64,000 nt of DNA from Flagellimonas algicola (GCF_005937185.1 NZ_VCNI01000002.1:806001-870000); one strand, 5' to 3'; numbered from the stretch's first letter, positions 1-10,042 are shown. A program made the numbers and translations. The notes: generated by a model not told the origin, from the sequence alone.

Positions 1-978
1 AAAAATGGCCCGTGCCTTGCTTCCCTTATCTGTTGCAATTGTAACCCCATTGTTCCGATGTTTTATTCCAGGGTAAAAGCGATCGGCGTAAACTCCATAC
101 CCTTGGCTTTTAATTCCTTTTTCCACCGGCCAAATCAACTTTCCTTTATTGGCCGAGAAATTTGTCGCCACCAATTTGGCTTCAGGGGTCAATACAAATT
201 TGGTTCTTGAGCTTGAAGAGCCTGCCTTACGGTTGGTGCTAACAATCGCGCTTTTAATAAGTTGCTCAATCTCCCGGTCTATCTTACGTGCCTCTCGCTG
301 TTTCTTCTGAATGGCCGCTGTATACTTGCTCTCATTTTGACGAATGCTCTGTAACAGGTCCTTTTGCGTTTGAATTTCATCAAACAGACTTGCCTTTACT
401 CTTTTGTTTTCCGCTAGCAATTGCTCCTTGGACTTTCTTTGCTGAACCAATTCTTGGTTCAACCGAGCCAATTGGTCTGTTTTTTTCTGAATATCCTCCC
501 CCTGTTTCTTTCTATGCTTTGCATATTGCTCCATATATTGGAGCCGTTTAAAAGCCTGAAAAAAGTTGTCGGCGGACAACAGGAACATTAAACGATTATT
601 CTGCGCTTTGTTTTGATAGGTTTTGCGGATCAATTGCGCATAATCTTCCTTTAAGATTTTTAAATCTTCCCGAAGCTTACTGATGCTTCTGATGTTCACA
701 TTGATTTGTCTGTTGAGTAAGTTGGACTGCTGGTTGGTTACACGAATCAACTCCTGGCGGACATTGATTCGATTATCCAGTGCCTCCATTTGATCCAGTA
801 CATTGCCTTTTTCCTTCTTTTCGGCAAAAAGCAATCTGTTAATTTCCTTTATTTCTGTTTGCAGTCGCTCCCTTTTGGCTTCCAATGCTTTCTGTTCGCT
901 CGTCTGAGCCGACACTGAACCAATACATACCAAGGTAAAAAGCAATAAGTAAAGACAATATGGTAGCTTATTGAACAT
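1..978 (-). CDS. EnvC-like murein hydrolase activator / M23 peptidase, C-terminus cut by window edge
   Basis: Partial gene; 326 codons are visible and the 3' end lies before base 1. The product starts with a signal peptide (about residues 1-25, ending VSAQ). A long charged coiled coil rich in E, K, Q and R follows to about residue 250. The beginning of an M23/LytM-type domain is seen at about residue 285 (LIWPVEKG), where the window ends. This order is typical of EnvC/NlpD-like factors that bind or activate cell-wall amidases at division. The catalytic or degenerate state of the LytM domain cannot be judged. The ATG at 976-978 lies 1 nt after the DUF4292 gene stop, so the two are co-transcribed. 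Confidence 0.88.
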   Translation of the reverse strand, partial: MFNKLPYCLYLLLFTLVCIGSVSAQTSEQKALEAKRERLQTEIKEINRLLFAEKKEKGNVLDQMEALDNRINVRQELIRVTNQQSNLLNRQINVNIRSISKLREDLKILKEDYAQLIRKTYQNKAQNNRLMFLLSADNFFQAFKRLQYMEQYAKHRKKQGEDIQKKTDQLARLNQELVQQRKSKEQLLAENKRVKASLFDEIQTQKDLLQSIRQNESKYTAAIQKKQREARKIDREIEQLIKSAIVSTNRKAGSSSSRTKFVLTPEAKLVATNFSANKGKLIWPVEKGIKSQGYGVYADRFYPGIKHRNNGVTIATDKGSKARAIF

Positions 979-979
979 A

Positions 980-1768
980 TTACTTTAATATAATTTCGTC
1001 AAACCCTTTTGGAATTTTATAGGGAAAATTCAAGGGTCTGTTCAATTCAAGGCTTCTAAAACTAAGGTCAATTTTTGTGTTCTCATTCTTTTCCAATGCA
1101 ACAATATGAATTTCATTGGGCAGCACACTTCCCGATATATCCTGATAGGTATATTCAGCAGTAAGCAATCTATTGCTTTCCAGCTGTGCTATTTCCTGGG
1201 AATGAATTTTAAAATTTCCAGGTTCCAATTGGAACAGGATCTTAAACAATTCCCGGGCCTTCTTAGGTTTTAACTGATAATTGCTCCCATTTATTGTGGA
1301 CGTATATTTTTCATCCCTCATGTCTAAAACCGCTGTACCCAAAAGCAGGTTCTGTACTTTGGTAAAGTCCAATTCTGTCCCCAACAAATCACTTAGGTAG
1401 CTAAAGTCTCCGTCAAAATATTCATTCTGCAGTTTGTTATAGAAAGATACCCGCTCTGGGGTAATACGAGCCTTAACCATGCCTAAAGGAGCGCTAATCC
1501 ATATCACCTCATCTTTTTCCATTCGAAGACTCACCGTGACCCCCTGGGCGTCCTCACCATCTGAATAATCAATTTTGACCCTCCCGCTCAGGGTTTTAAA
1601 CTCAAGCTGGTTGGCATAATGGTTTTCGATGATCCGTTTGGTAGACAAACGGGAATCCACTTCACCCCCAGTTATGCTCTTTGCGGATTTACAAGCAGTA
1701 AAGCCCATCATCAAAATCAATGCAATTGCGGTAAAAAGGCGATTTGTTCTAAACTGAATGCCCATCAT
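980..1768 (-). CDS. DUF4292 family lipoprotein
   Basis: 262 aa. The N-terminus has a hydrophobic segment and a lipobox ending at Cys26 (GFTAC), so it is a predicted periplasmic-facing lipoprotein. The body is mostly beta-rich and matches the DUF4292 family found in Bacteroidota next to EnvC-like and TPR genes. The LolA/LolB-like fold proposed for such proteins is family inference, not seen directly. Its ATG overlaps the stop of the upstream TPR gene by one base, and it is followed after 1 nt by the EnvC-like gene. A role in envelope or outer-membrane assembly is inferred from these neighbours only. Confidence 0.82.
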   Translation of the reverse strand: MMGIQFRTNRLFTAIALILMMGFTACKSAKSITGGEVDSRLSTKRIIENHYANQLEFKTLSGRVKIDYSDGEDAQGVTVSLRMEKDEVIWISAPLGMVKARITPERVSFYNKLQNEYFDGDFSYLSDLLGTELDFTKVQNLLLGTAVLDMRDEKYTSTINGSNYQLKPKKARELFKILFQLEPGNFKIHSQEIAQLESNRLLTAEYTYQDISGSVLPNEIHIVALEKNENTKIDLSFRSLELNRPLNFPYKIPKGFDEIILK

Positions 1769-2682
1769 TACAATCCGGGTTTTATTTTATTAAGATATTC
1801 TGTTGCCTTGGACGAATTTCCAATTTTGGTGTACGCCACGGAAAGTTCCTTATATATTTTATTGGCGAGTGCATCATCGTCAAATAAAAAATCCAAGGCT
1901 CCTTCCAACACCTCAATGGCTTTTGCCGTGTCCGATTTTCCATTGAGAGCAGCTCCATAGGCGTAGTGAAAAAACGCCTGAAGGGGATACGCTTCCAGTG
2001 CCTCCTCGGCCAATTTTTCCAATGCTCCAAAATCCGATGTCCCTAAAAGTTCTTCCATTTTAGCGATATTCTGGGCTAACAGGTCATCTTCTTTAGGGGC
2101 ATTCTCCTTTGCCGGCTCCACCCGAGAACTGTTCTTCTTGTTCAAGGAATCCTGGATTTTCAATGCAAGCTCATGAGCAAATTTGGTGTCGCCCATTTCT
2201 CTTAAAACCTTTTGGGCCTTTTCATATTTAGCCTTTTTGAAATAAATCAAGGCAAGGTTCTCCTTTAGCTTCGAATTTTCCAACGGCAAACGCTCTTTCA
2301 AGGATTCCAAAGAACTCCCTTGCGCTTCCACAATGTTGACGAGGTTTTCCAAATACCAAAAATCCCCTGATTTGGCCTTGAGAGTTTCAATGGCATATTC
2401 TTGGGCTTGGATATACTGCTTGTCCAAAAAGTATGTTTTGGCCAATTGGTAGTCAATTACATCACTTGAAACATCCAACTGTTTACATTCCAAAAAGAGG
2501 TTGATTGCCTTGTCATAATTTTGGATGCTCTTCTGCATTACGGCCTCAAAAAAAGTCTCCTGAAATTCGTCGGTATATTCCTCAAGATAGACTTCGGCAC
2601 TCTCTTCCTCTTGGGCATAGCATGTATACCCCGTTCCAAGAAACAGGGCCAATACAACCCAAAAATTGAAATGCTTTTTCAT
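1768..2682 (-). CDS. Secreted tetratricopeptide repeat protein
   Basis: 304 aa with a signal peptide (residues 1-24, ending CYAQ), so it is exported to the periplasm. TPR-like helix pairs are visible at about 45-170 (for example IDYQLAKTYFLDKQYIQAQ) and again at about 215-300, separated by a charged Lys/Glu linker near 175-200. TPR proteins scaffold protein complexes; no catalytic motif is present. Translationally coupled to the DUF4292 lipoprotein by an ATG/TAA overlap and lying 28 nt after the nucleotidyltransferase gene, so it belongs to the same envelope operon. Confidence 0.8.
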   Translation of the reverse strand: MKKHFNFWVVLALFLGTGYTCYAQEEESAEVYLEEYTDEFQETFFEAVMQKSIQNYDKAINLFLECKQLDVSSDVIDYQLAKTYFLDKQYIQAQEYAIETLKAKSGDFWYLENLVNIVEAQGSSLESLKERLPLENSKLKENLALIYFKKAKYEKAQKVLREMGDTKFAHELALKIQDSLNKKNSSRVEPAKENAPKEDDLLAQNIAKMEELLGTSDFGALEKLAEEALEAYPLQAFFHYAYGAALNGKSDTAKAIEVLEGALDFLFDDDALANKIYKELSVAYTKIGNSSKATEYLNKIKPGL

Positions 2683-2710
2683 CCGTCCATCACTTATATC
2701 TGCCTGCTAT

Positions 2711-3727
2711 TTACACCAGCACGGAATAGTCCCCAATGCTTATTGATTCGAAGTTGCCGTCAAAAACCACATTGTTGCCAATCATGGCATTATCCAGATT
2801 GGCATTTGAAATCTTGCTATTGCTTTGGATCAAACTGTTTTTTATGGTGGAATTCTCCACCAAAGTGTCCGCCCCTATTGAAACATATGGGCCAACGGTC
2901 GTGTCTTTTAGCATCACATTTTCCCCAATGAAACAAGGCTCAATAATGTTAGCATTTTCCTGTTTTACTGATTCAGCAATCAAACTTTCACCATCCTTTT
3001 CCAAAAAGCCCAACATGCGTTGATTGGTTTCCACAGTTACATTTTTATTGCCACAGTCCATCCATTCATCAACCTTTCCGGGCACAAACTTCATGCCCTT
3101 CTCCATCATCCGCTTGATTCCGTCATTGATTTGATATTCTCCGCCATGTACTATGTTATTGTCAAGCACGTATTGAAGCTCATTTTTCAAGACACCGACA
3201 TCTTTGAAATAGTAGATGCCAATAACAGCTAAATCAGAAACAAATTCCTTTGGCTTTTCCACCAGCTCAACAATCTCTTTGTCATCATTCAGGTTGACCA
3301 CCCCAAATGCTTCTGGGCGTTCTACCTGTTTTACCCATATTACGCTATCAGCGGACTTGTCCAAATCGAAATCTGCACGAATCAGGGTGTCTGCATAAGC
3401 AATTACTGCAGGGCCGCTAAGGGATTCCTTCGCACTCATAATGGCGTGTCCGGTGCCAAGCGGTTCATCCTGTCTGTAAATGGATCCTTTTGCTCCCAAT
3501 TCTTCGGCCAGGTTCATTAGGCTTTCAACCACATCATCACCAAAGAATGCGGGATCTCCCAGAATGAAGGCTACTTCTTCAATTTGTTCGCCTAGGACCT
3601 TTGCAATATCCGTCACCAAGCGATGTACAATAGGTTTTCCCGCTACCGGTATCAGTGGTTTAGGAATGGTTAATGTATGTGGTCTTAAGCGAGATCCCCG
3701 TCCCGCCATAGGCACTATAATTTTCAT
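2711..3727 (-). CDS. Sugar-phosphate nucleotidyltransferase with C-terminal left-handed beta-helix
   Basis: 338 aa. The N-terminal nucleotidyltransferase motif GRGSRLRPHTLTIPKPLIPV (residues 9-28) binds NTP and sugar phosphate. The segment DTLIRADFDLD carries the metal Asp region. The C-terminus (about 255-330) has hexapeptide-type imperfect repeats (IGENVML, IGADTLV, IGNNVVF, IGDYSVLV). The architecture fits a glucose-1-phosphate thymidylyl- or uridylyltransferase-like enzyme; the exact NTP and sugar cannot be read from sequence. It lies between dut and the TPR gene in an operon headed by a flippase, so a role in surface-glycan precursor supply is likely. Confidence 0.82.
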   Translation of the reverse strand: MKIIVPMAGRGSRLRPHTLTIPKPLIPVAGKPIVHRLVTDIAKVLGEQIEEVAFILGDPAFFGDDVVESLMNLAEELGAKGSIYRQDEPLGTGHAIMSAKESLSGPAVIAYADTLIRADFDLDKSADSVIWVKQVERPEAFGVVNLNDDKEIVELVEKPKEFVSDLAVIGIYYFKDVGVLKNELQYVLDNNIVHGGEYQINDGIKRMMEKGMKFVPGKVDEWMDCGNKNVTVETNQRMLGFLEKDGESLIAESVKQENANIIEPCFIGENVMLKDTTVGPYVSIGADTLVENSTIKNSLIQSNSKISNANLDNAMIGNNVVFDGNFESISIGDYSVLV

Positions 3728-3761
3728 GCTTATCAGTATATAACGTAGTTAGTGTTTTCTT

Positions 3762-4196
3762 TTATTGTCTTCCGGTACTCCCAAATCCTCCAGCTCCTCT
3801 ATCTGTACTGGAAAGTTCCTCTACCTGGATCCATTCGGCTTGTTCATGTTTGGCAATAACCATTTGGGCCACTCGCTCACCATTTTCAATGGTAAAATCC
3901 TCTGCGGACAAGTTGGCCAAAATAACCCCGACCTCCCCCCTGTAGTCGGCATCGACTGTGCCTGGGGCATTCAACACCGTGATTCCTTTTTTGGCTGCCA
4001 GTCCACTACGAGGCCTCACCTGTGCTTCATAGCCAACCGGCAGTTCTATATAAAGACCCGTTGGTATTATGGTCCTTTCCAAGGATTTTAAGGTGATGGG
4101 TTGGTCAATATTTGCCCTTAGGTCCATTCCAGCCGAAGCGATAGTCTCATAATGGGGCAATGGGTGGTTTGATTTATTGATGATCTTAACTTTCAC
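3762..4196 (-). CDS. dut: dUTP diphosphatase
   Basis: 144 aa, the normal length for trimeric dUTPase, which hydrolyses dUTP to dUMP and PPi. The conserved motifs are all present in order: AGMDLRAN (motif 1), [10 protein letters not shown] (motif 2), [13 protein letters not shown] (motif 3, with the catalytic Asp and Tyr), GERVAQMVI (motif 4) and the glycine-rich C-terminal arm [11 protein letters not shown] (motif 5). The start is GTG, fixed by the family N-terminus MKVKIIN. The start overlaps the end of the flippase gene by 11 nt, so the two are translationally coupled. Confidence 0.97.
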   Translation of the reverse strand: MKVKIINKSNHPLPHYETIASAGMDLRANIDQPITLKSLERTIIPTGLYIELPVGYEAQVRPRSGLAAKKGITVLNAPGTVDADYRGEVGVILANLSAEDFTIENGERVAQMVIAKHEQAEWIQVEELSSTDRGAGGFGSTGRQ

Positions 4197-5655
4197 GCTG
4201 CAAAAATATGGTCTTTAACTTATCCCCTTCCAATTTATAAACTAACATCAAAAATACTAAAAGTAACAGGCCTCCAGCTATTAAATTTCGGTTAAAAACA
4301 TAGAATGCAAGGGCAGAAAAAATCAAGGAAACGGACATATAGAAAACGATTTTCCTCATGTTATATGGAACGGGGTAATATTTTCTCCCAAAGTAATAAG
4401 ACATGAGCATCATGCTTCCGTAGGCTGCTAGTGTTGCCAGCGCGGAAGCCATATATCCTATTTTATCAATAAAGGCCAAATTAACGATCAAGGTAATCAA
4501 AGCGCCAATAGAGGAAATGTAAGCGCCAAACTTGGTCTGGTCCGTAACTTTATACCATACGGATAAGTTGTGATAGATGCCCAAGCAAAAGCTCGCCAAC
4601 AGTATTATGGGAACCACGCTCAAAGCTTCCCAATAGGTTGAATTTCGAATCAACAGTTTCCCCAAAGGCTCCACAAACACAATCACCGTGAGCAATATCA
4701 GGCTTCCTAGAATGACAAAGTAATTGGTAATCTGTGCATACGTTTTTTGGGGTTTCTCAGAATTTGCATGACTAAAAAAGAAAGGTTCCACCCCCATTCT
4801 AAATGCGGTTCCAAAAAGAGTCATGAAAAGGGCCAATTTATAACAGGCGCCGTATTTGCCCACCTCGGCCTCGGCCACATCAGGATGTAAAAGTTCGGTC
4901 AAAAGAATTTTGTCAAATACCTCATTGATGGTAAAAGCAACTCCCGCCACCATCACGGGACCTGCATATTTGAGCATGCCTTTCCAGATTGAAAAATCGA
5001 AGCTGTAGGACGTCTTAAAATATGTGGGCAACAACAAGAGCAATGTAATTCCACTTGCAATAATATTGGAAATGAAGATATACTGGATTTCCCATCCCTC
5101 ATGGTAAATTCCCGCCAAAAACCCTTCTGGATGTTGCTGGGCGAGTCCCGGGAGAATTAAAAGGAAAAACACATTGAATCCTAAATTGATTGCCACGTTG
5201 ATGGTCTTGAGCATGGCATACTTCATAGGTTTTTCATTAGCTCTCAACAAAGCAAAAGGGATGATTACCAAGGCATCCAGCACCAAAATGTAAGTGGTAA
5301 ACTTGATGTAATCGATATTGATATTGGTGACGTTGGCCAAGCTTTCCTTGACGCCCAAAGCCAAAATCAAAAACAGTAGCGAGGAACATAAAAGGGAAAT
5401 CAATGAAGTGGAAATCACCGATTTTTTATCTTCATTCTTATGGTAAAATCGGAAAAAAGCAGTTTCCATTCCATAAGCCAAAAAAACATTGAATATCGCT
5501 ATCCAAGCGTAGATGTTGATATATTGACCATATCCAGCAGCATTTTCAAAAACTGAAGTGTACAAGGGTAGCAAGAAGAAGGAAAGTACCCTGGGCAAAA
5601 CGGTGGCCAGGCCATAGATAAAAGTCTGTTTAAAAAGCCGCTTAAGTGGGTTCAA
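4186..5655 (-). CDS. Polysaccharide flippase (MOP/Wzx-like), TTG start
   Basis: 489 aa from the chosen start. Multispanning membrane protein with about 12-14 hydrophobic segments and the RPS-type N-terminal helix [20 protein letters not shown]. It fits the oligosaccharide flippase (MOP) superfamily, which moves lipid-linked glycans across the inner membrane. No ATG exists near the N-terminus. The open frame reaches a TTG at 5706, but the TTG at 5653-5655 has an AAGGAG Shine-Dalgarno six bases upstream and gives the expected N-terminus [10 protein letters not shown], so I chose it. First gene of the envelope operon running to the window edge; overlaps dut by 11 nt. Confidence 0.87.
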   Translation of the reverse strand: MNPLKRLFKQTFIYGLATVLPRVLSFFLLPLYTSVFENAAGYGQYINIYAWIAIFNVFLAYGMETAFFRFYHKNEDKKSVISTSLISLLCSSLLFLILALGVKESLANVTNINIDYIKFTTYILVLDALVIIPFALLRANEKPMKYAMLKTINVAINLGFNVFFLLILPGLAQQHPEGFLAGIYHEGWEIQYIFISNIIASGITLLLLLPTYFKTSYSFDFSIWKGMLKYAGPVMVAGVAFTINEVFDKILLTELLHPDVAEAEVGKYGACYKLALFMTLFGTAFRMGVEPFFFSHANSEKPQKTYAQITNYFVILGSLILLTVIVFVEPLGKLLIRNSTYWEALSVVPIILLASFCLGIYHNLSVWYKVTDQTKFGAYISSIGALITLIVNLAFIDKIGYMASALATLAAYGSMMLMSYYFGRKYYPVPYNMRKIVFYMSVSLIFSALAFYVFNRNLIAGGLLLLVFLMLVYKLEGDKLKTIFLQRES

Positions 5656-5773
5656 TAGAAACTCCTTGTTATAATACCATTCCTTTGAAGAGTACAAGTT
5701 ACGCAAAACGTTTTGGTTATAGCTTTAGCGGAACAATTTGTACCTTTTTGACTTGTATAAATAAATCAACCCA

Positions 5774-7411
5774 ATGCAAGCCATTTCAAAAACATTTTCC
5801 CTCATCTTTTCAACCCTCTTTTTAATCTCTTGTGCTGAAAAGAAAAAAGAAGTCCAAACCGAAAATCAAACAAGACCCAACATCCTGTTCATCATGTCAG
5901 ATGACCATGCCTATCAGGCCATAAGTGCCTATAGTGACCATCTGATCCAAACTCCCAATATTGACCGAATAGGAAAGGAAGGAATTGTTTTTACCAATGC
6001 TTGTGTTACCAATTCTATATGCGCGCCATCCAGGGCCACCATTTTAACGGGAAAACACACCCATATCAATGGTAAAGTGGATAATTTGATGCCCTTTGAC
6101 ACCACTCAAGTGACTTTTCCCCAATTGTTCCAAAAGGCCGGCTATCAAACCGCCATGTTTGGGAAACTCCATTTTGGAAATAACCCCAAAGGAGTTGATG
6201 ATTTCATGATTCTTCCAGGTCAAGGACAGTATATTAATCCCGATTTTATCACTCAAAATGGAGATACAACCATAACAGGTTACGCCACGCATATCACCAC
6301 CGATATCACCCTTAACTGGTTGGACAAAAAACGAGATCCCAACAAGCCTTTCATGCTGATGTATTTGCACAAAGCTCCCCATAGACCTTGGTGGCCAACG
6401 CCTGAAAAGTTCAAGGAATACTATGGCAAGGAGTTTCCGATTCCTGAAACACTTTTTGATGATTATAGCAATAGAGGTTCAGCTGCCAAAACAGCAGAAA
6501 TGAACCTGCTCACCCATATGAAGTACGTGTATGACACCAAGGTTTGGCCAGAGACCATTGCAAACATGGGCACCGTGACTCCAGAGGTGCCTGATTTGGT
6601 CAACGCCTTTAACAATCAGTACAATCGTGCCACCGAGGAGCAGAAAGCCCAACTCAAACCTTTTTTGGATGCGATAAGCAAAGATTTTGAAGAGAACTGG
6701 CCCTCTAAGACGGATAAAGAGAAAATGATTTGGAAATACCAGCGCTATATGCAGGATTATCTGGCCTGTATTTCTTCTGTGGATGACAATGTGGGACGTG
6801 TGTTGGATTATTTGGACGAGAATCAGCTAGCGGAGAATACGTTGGTAGTCTACACCTCTGACCAGGGGTTTTATTTAGGGGAGCACGGCTGGTTTGACAA
6901 ACGTTTTATTTATGACGAATCCTTCAAAACACCTTTGCTGATTCGTTGGCCAAACAAAATAAAGGCCGGAATAACCAATGAGGAAATGGTACAAAATCTG
7001 GATTTTGCCCAAACCTTTTTGGAGGCTGCACAAATTGAAATTCCGGATGATATGCAAGGGGAAAGTTTGATGCCCCTCTTGACATCGAACGAGGAGAAAT
7101 GGACGCGGGATGCCGTGTATTACCACTACTATGAATATCCTGCAGAACATCAAGTGATGCGGCACTACGGAATTGTTACCGTTGATTACAAACTAGCCCA
7201 CTTTTATTATGATGTGGACGAATGGGAGCTCTATGACCGCAAAAAAGATCCACGGGAAATGAACAATGTATATGCAGATCCTGCTTATGCGGAAGTGGTG
7301 CGTGAACTAAAGATAAAGCTGGAGAAACTTCGCGTTCAGTATAAAGATTCTGATGAGCTCAATCAACACTATATTGATTTGCACGAATCCAGAATGGCTA
7401 AAACCCATTAG
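5774..7411 (+). CDS. S1-type sulfatase lipoprotein
   Basis: 545 aa. A lipoprotein signal ends at Cys20 (LISC). The type I sulfatase signature is at residues 83-90 (CAPSRATI); Cys83 should be converted to formylglycine by a separate maturase. Asp43-Asp44 in MSDDHAYQ and the downstream SDQGFYLGEHG provide the usual calcium ligands. Substrate is probably a sulfated algal or host glycan, but no SusC/SusD pair, glycoside hydrolase or maturase lies beside it, so substrate is unassigned. It stands alone on the plus strand and ends at the bidirectional terminator shared with the atp operon. Confidence 0.92.
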   Translation: MQAISKTFSLIFSTLFLISCAEKKKEVQTENQTRPNILFIMSDDHAYQAISAYSDHLIQTPNIDRIGKEGIVFTNACVTNSICAPSRATILTGKHTHINGKVDNLMPFDTTQVTFPQLFQKAGYQTAMFGKLHFGNNPKGVDDFMILPGQGQYINPDFITQNGDTTITGYATHITTDITLNWLDKKRDPNKPFMLMYLHKAPHRPWWPTPEKFKEYYGKEFPIPETLFDDYSNRGSAAKTAEMNLLTHMKYVYDTKVWPETIANMGTVTPEVPDLVNAFNNQYNRATEEQKAQLKPFLDAISKDFEENWPSKTDKEKMIWKYQRYMQDYLACISSVDDNVGRVLDYLDENQLAENTLVVYTSDQGFYLGEHGWFDKRFIYDESFKTPLLIRWPNKIKAGITNEEMVQNLDFAQTFLEAAQIEIPDDMQGESLMPLLTSNEEKWTRDAVYYHYYEYPAEHQVMRHYGIVTVDYKLAHFYYDVDEWELYDRKKDPREMNNVYADPAYAEVVRELKIKLEKLRVQYKDSDELNQHYIDLHESRMAKTH

Positions 7412-7433
7412 CCCGTTAACATGATAAAATAAA

Positions 7434-7460
7434 AAAGGCCGCTTCAATGAAGCGGCCTTT
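7434..7460. terminator. Bidirectional intrinsic terminator between sulfatase and atpG
   Basis: Perfect 12-bp stem (AAAGGCCGCTTC / GAAGCGGCCTTT) with a 3-nt AAT loop. On the plus strand it is followed by T-rich sequence. On the minus strand the stem is followed by a T-run (TTTTTTATTTTAT). It lies between convergent genes and serves both. Confidence 0.92.
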
Positions 7461-7480
7461 TCCATTAGTATTATTTAGCC

Positions 7481-7504
7481 TTAATTGTTCAAAGCTTCAG
7501 CACT
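7481..7504 (-). pseudogene. Degenerate second copy of the atpG 3' end
   Basis: On the minus strand this stretch reads codons for S-A-E-A-L-N-N-stop. The genuine atpG end, 52 nt upstream, reads G-A-E-A-L-N-N-stop. The two differ mostly at third codon positions. The second copy is in a different frame from atpG. It looks like the relic of a partial duplication or allele replacement at the gene end. See findings. Confidence 0.45.
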
Positions 7505-7532
7505 TAATCTATTTGGCTTCTCTTTGTTCCGC

Positions 7533-8393
7533 CTAATTGTTTAGTGCTTCCGCACCACCAACAATTTCCAAGATTTCGTTGGTAATTGCAGCCTGTCTTG
7601 CTTTGTTATAGGTCAATTTTAACTGATCTCTAAGCTCTGTGGCATTATCAGTTGCTTTGTGCATTGCTGTCATACGGGCACCATGCTCACTTGCAAAGGA
7701 ATCACGAACCGCTTTGAACAATTGGGTTTTCAAAGATTTCGGAATCAGTTGCTCAACGATTTCAGGTTTTGATGGCTCAAAAATGTAATCTGCAGCACCT
7801 GAATTATCGCCTTCTACCGGCACAATCGGCAAGAATTGCTCCGTCATGACAATTTGCGTTGCCGCATTCTTGAACTTGTTGTACACCAACTCAATCTTGT
7901 CATAATCGCCTTCGGTGAAATGATTCATTAGGTCTTGGGCGATTGCTGCAACATTTTCAAAAGTCATGTCATCAAAAACCTGGCTGTGGTTGGCAATAAC
8001 CGTATTCTTTTTACTTAGAATATCATTCCCTTTTTTCCCAATAGCAATAAAATCCACCTGCTTGCCCGTATAGGTCTCATTAACCAATACGATGGATTGT
8101 TTAATGATGTTGGAATTGAAGGCACCACATAAACCACGGTTGGAGGTAATGGCCACTACCAAAACCTTGTTTACGGCTCTAGCATCCGCAAATTTACTTC
8201 CGGCATCTCCATCCAAGCTTGCGCTTAAACTTTGTAACAATTCCGTAAGCTTATTTGCATAGGGACGCATCGCGGTAATGGCATCCTGGGCTTTCTTCAA
8301 TTTGGCAGCAGACACCATTTTCATGGCACTGGTAATCTGCATGGTTGAAGATACCGAGGCTATTCTATTTCGTATTTCCTTTAAGTTTGCCAT
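7533..8393 (-). CDS. atpG: F1Fo ATP synthase gamma subunit
   Basis: 286 aa, usual length. Central rotor stalk of F1. Typical N-terminal helix MANLKEIRNRIASVSSTMQITSAMKMVSAAKL and the C-terminal helix ITNEILEIVGGAEALNN, which together form the rotating coiled coil inside the alpha3-beta3 ring; also SNRGLCGAFN. Last gene of the atp operon, 68 nt after atpA and followed by a strong terminator. atpD and atpC (beta and epsilon) are not in this operon, as is common in Flavobacteriaceae, where they sit at another locus. Confidence 0.97.
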   Translation of the reverse strand: MANLKEIRNRIASVSSTMQITSAMKMVSAAKLKKAQDAITAMRPYANKLTELLQSLSASLDGDAGSKFADARAVNKVLVVAITSNRGLCGAFNSNIIKQSIVLVNETYTGKQVDFIAIGKKGNDILSKKNTVIANHSQVFDDMTFENVAAIAQDLMNHFTEGDYDKIELVYNKFKNAATQIVMTEQFLPIVPVEGDNSGAADYIFEPSKPEIVEQLIPKSLKTQLFKAVRDSFASEHGARMTAMHKATDNATELRDQLKLTYNKARQAAITNEILEIVGGAEALNN

Positions 8394-8408
8394 TCTTATT
8401 TAGAATTG

Positions 8409-8456
8409 AGTATTGAGTATTAAGCAATGAGATGTCCTATCTCACTTCTCAATACT
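8409..8456. repeat. Palindrome in the atpA-atpG gap
   Basis: Nested inverted repeat: outer arms AGTATTGAG (8409-8417) / CTCAATACT (8448-8456) and inner arms TGAGAT (8428-8433) / ATCTCA (8439-8444). It fills most of the 68-nt intercistronic space and could fold in RNA as a processing or stability element. Confidence 0.7.
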
Positions 8457-8461
8457 AAAAT

Positions 8462-10042
8462 CTATGCTCTATACTTTCCTGAAAGATCTTTACAAACCGC
8501 AGTCAACGTTTCGGTTACCTCATCGGTAAGCTTACCAGCTTTAAGGGTATCCAATACATTTCTGTGTTTGGCATTCAAGAATTCTATGAAATCTCTTTCA
8601 AATTCCTTTACTTTTTCAACAGGAACATCTCTTAACAAGTTTTTAGAACCTGCAAAGATAATTGCAATCTGATCTTCCACAGTAAATGGATCGTTTTGTG
8701 CTTGCTTCAAAATCTCAACGTTTCTACGACCTTTCTCGATTACGTTTAAGGTAGCAGCATCCAAATCGGAACCAAACTTGGCAAAAGCTTCCAATTCACG
8801 GAACTGTGCTTGATCCAGTTTCAAGGTACCTGCTACTTTTCTCATGGACTTCACCTGAGCTGAACCACCCACACGAGATACGGAAATACCCACGTTGATC
8901 GCTGGTCTTACCCCTTGGTTAAATAAATCTTGCTCCAAGAAAATCTGTCCATCCGTAATGGAAATTACGTTGGTTGGAATATATGCGGATACGTCACCCG
9001 CCTGTGTTTCAATGATAGGAAGTGCAGTTAAAGAACCTCCTCCTTTTACCATTGGCTTTAAGGCATCAGGTAAATCGTTCATGTTTTTTGCAATGCTATC
9101 ATCTGAAATAACTTTTGCTGCACGCTCCAACAATCTTGAGTGCAAATAGAATACGTCACCTGGATAGGCCTCACGTCCTGGGGGTCTTCTCAAAAGAAGT
9201 GAAACTTCACGATAAGCAACAGCTTGTTTTGATAAATCATCATAGATGATCAAAGCTGGTCTACCTGTATCTCTAAAATATTCTCCTATGGATGCTCCGG
9301 CCATTGGCGCATAAACCTGCATCGGCGCAGGATCGGATGCGTTGGCTGCAACTATAGTTGTATAGGCCAAAGCTCCTCTGTCTTCCAAAGTCTTGGCAAT
9401 AGCCGCAACTGTAGAAGCTTTTTGTCCGATAGCTACATAAATACAGTAAACAGGTTCTCCTGCATCGTAGAATTCTTTTTGGTTTAGGATGGTATCAATA
9501 CAAACGGTGGTCTTACCCGTTTGACGGTCACCAATCACCAACTCACGCTGGCCTCTACCGATTGGAATCATGGCATCGATTGCCTTAACTCCTGTTTGCA
9601 ATGGCTCATTTACAGGCTGACGGTAGATAACCCCTGGGGCTTTACGCTCCAAAGGCATTTCGTAAGTTTCACCAGAAATGGGTCCTTTTCCATCAATAGG
9701 GTTACCCAAGGTGTCTACCACACGACCAACAATTCCTTCACCTACATTGATGGATGCGATACGTTGTGTTCTTTTTACGGTTGCGCCTTCCATAACTTCT
9801 TTGGATGGGCCCAACAATACAACACCAACATTATCTTCTTCCAAGTTCAAAACAATACCTTCCATACCGCCATCGAACTCCACAAGCTCACCATATTGAG
9901 CATTGGAAAGTCCGTAGACACGGGCAATACCGTCACCTACTTGTAATACGGTACCTACTTCATCCAAGGAAGCGGATGCTTCAAATCCTGATAATTGTTC
10001 TTTCAAAATTGCTGATACTTCAGCGGCTTTTACTCCTGCCAT
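8462..10042 (-). CDS. atpA: F1Fo ATP synthase alpha subunit
   Basis: 526 aa. Non-catalytic nucleotide-binding subunit of F1. Walker A P-loop GDRQTGKT at residues 171-178; the hinge [18 protein letters not shown] and the [20 protein letters not shown] segment are all canonical. N-terminal beta-barrel residues about 25-95, C-terminal helical domain from about 380. ATG start agrees with the family N-terminus that binds the delta subunit. Lies 101 nt after atpH. Confidence 0.98.
   Translation of the reverse strand: MAGVKAAEVSAILKEQLSGFEASASLDEVGTVLQVGDGIARVYGLSNAQYGELVEFDGGMEGIVLNLEEDNVGVVLLGPSKEVMEGATVKRTQRIASINVGEGIVGRVVDTLGNPIDGKGPISGETYEMPLERKAPGVIYRQPVNEPLQTGVKAIDAMIPIGRGQRELVIGDRQTGKTTVCIDTILNQKEFYDAGEPVYCIYVAIGQKASTVAAIAKTLEDRGALAYTTIVAANASDPAPMQVYAPMAGASIGEYFRDTGRPALIIYDDLSKQAVAYREVSLLLRRPPGREAYPGDVFYLHSRLLERAAKVISDDSIAKNMNDLPDALKPMVKGGGSLTALPIIETQAGDVSAYIPTNVISITDGQIFLEQDLFNQGVRPAINVGISVSRVGGSAQVKSMRKVAGTLKLDQAQFRELEAFAKFGSDLDAATLNVIEKGRRNVEILKQAQNDPFTVEDQIAIIFAGSKNLLRDVPVEKVKEFERDFIEFLNAKHRNVLDTLKAGKLTDEVTETLTAVCKDLSGKYRA

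Noticed and set aside
288-551. Plus-strand frame over the EnvC-like gene.
   Set aside because: Shadow of the coiled-coil coding region; composition rich in Phe, Pro and Ser as expected for antisense frames.
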